Positions 6,344 to 6,801 of a stretch of 6,801 bases of DNA are shown piece after piece. The stretch lies in contig JAWLCG010000283.1 of assembly GCA_041687295.1 (NCBI GenBank), positions 1 through 6,801 on the forward strand, given 5' to 3'. The notes beneath the pieces are model-generated. The model had not been told where the DNA came from. It saw nothing but the letters and a program-made list of their open reading frames with translations, and did no database searches. The stretch comes from JAWLCG01 sp041687295 (GTDB lineage Bacteria; Planctomycetota; Phycisphaerae; SM23-33; FEN-1343). Position 1 is the first letter of the stretch. Each line of letters begins with the position of its first letter. A program made the translations under genes and the position numbers.

Positions 6344-6801
6344 TCACCGCTCCATGGCCATCAGCCGGGCGACGCGCGCTTCCACGGGCGGGTGGGTCAT
6401 GAACAGCTTGGCCATGTGGCGGCCGGTGAAAGGCTGCACGATGAACAGGCCACTCTGTGCGTCGGGCACGGCCAGGGGGATTCGGCTGCTGCCGTGGTGG
6501 AGCTTCTCCAGGGCCCGCGCCAGGCCGCGCGGCGAGCCGACCAGCTCGGCGCCGTAGCGGTCGGCCTCGAACTCGCGCGAGCGGCTGATGGCCATGCGGA
6601 TCAGCCCGGCGGCGATCGGGGCCATGATCAACATCAGAAGCGCGCCGAGCGGATTGCGGGTGCTGTCGCGCCCGCCGAAGAAGATGAACATGTACGACAG
6701 GTAGGAGATAGCCATGCCCATGACGGCCGCGATGGTGCTGATCAGCACGTCGCGGTGGCGGCCGGGCGCCACCGCGTGGGCGCGGGCGCCGGCGAGCGCC
6801 G
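6344..6801 (-). CDS. htpX: HtpX-like M48 family membrane metallopeptidase, C-terminal part, with altered zinc motif
   Basis: HtpX proteases are zinc-dependent inner-membrane proteins that clear misfolded membrane proteins. About 152 codons are present; the frame stays open to the right edge, so the start is outside. Family landmarks in order are RHRDVLISTIAAVMG just after the expected catalytic site, a membrane segment (ISTIAAVMGMAISYLSYMFIFF), GGRD..RNPLG, a second membrane segment (ALLMLIMAPIAAGLIRMAI), SRSREFEADRYGAELVG with the expected third zinc ligand Glu, then LARALEKL and the C-terminal FMTHPPVEARVARL. The odd part is the first 30 codons' edge: the in-frame sequence is ALAGARAHAVAPGRHRDVL, where the family has roughly ELxGVLAHELAHVxxRDxL. 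The catalytic Glu and the second zinc His therefore read Ala and Pro. The spacing is exact, and neither other minus-strand frame restores HExxH. It is either an inactive homologue or base errors at the end of an assembled sequence. Confidence 0.88.
   Translation of the reverse strand, partial: ALAGARAHAVAPGRHRDVLISTIAAVMGMAISYLSYMFIFFGGRDSTRNPLGALLMLIMAPIAAGLIRMAISRSREFEADRYGAELVGSPRGLARALEKLHHGSSRIPLAVPDAQSGLFIVQPFTGRHMAKLFMTHPPVEARVARLMAMER

Noticed and set aside
6772..6772. GTG as the real start of the peptidase gene
   Set aside because: This GTG is the Val inside the expected HExxH position. The frame continues upstream to the window edge with spacing that matches the family, so the gene begins outside the window.
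1..6801. CRISPR arrays, tRNA or rRNA genes, insertion sequences, toxin-antitoxin or defence genes
   Set aside because: No regularly spaced repeats, tRNA-like folds, rRNA stretches or transposase motifs were seen by reading. The only repeats are the palindromic pair and the 13-bp inverted repeat.

Overview
This is a very GC-rich window whose third codon positions are almost always G or C. It holds three genes, all on the minus strand, read from right to left: the 3' part of an HtpX-like M48 membrane metallopeptidase gene (running off the right edge), a complete soluble PAS-containing histidine kinase of the NarL/HPK7 type, and a very large exported protein with TPR-like helical regions and PQQ-like beta-propellers (running off the left edge). 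The gene style (a large exported TPR plus PQQ-like propeller protein, a high-GC genome, and a characteristic palindromic GGAGTGCGGCG...CGCCGCTTTGG repeat) suggests a bacterium of the Planctomycetota or a close relative. That assignment is inference; no rRNA or marker gene is present.

Layout. Positions 1-4571 hold one uninterrupted minus-strand reading frame of at least 1,523 codons, which I translated end to end. It has a signal peptide, then an N-terminal helical/TPR-like region, a first PQQ-like propeller, a second helical region, and a second, more diverged propeller. Positions 4572-4983 are intergenic. They hold a putative promoter and a Shine-Dalgarno site for the large gene, and a ~193-bp imperfect palindrome made of two inverted copies of a hairpin-forming repeat. 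Positions 4984-6117 hold the kinase, whose best-supported start is a TTG behind AAGGAG. Positions 6118-6343 are intergenic, with a perfect 13-bp inverted repeat that probably terminates or insulates the peptidase transcript. Positions 6344-6801 hold the peptidase C-terminal part.

The genes do not form an obvious system. The gaps of about 226 and 412 bp contain their own structural elements, which argues for separate transcription units. No response regulator accompanies the kinase in the window.

The most notable points are: (1) the peptidase reads HAVAP where HExxH is expected, with other normally conserved positions changed in the same short stretch at the window edge, meaning either a catalytically dead homologue or sequence error; (2) the inverted pair of palindromic repeats, with conserved stems and wholly different loops. 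I saw no convincing new defence or mobile system. Very long open frames on both strands over the large gene are by-products of codon bias.
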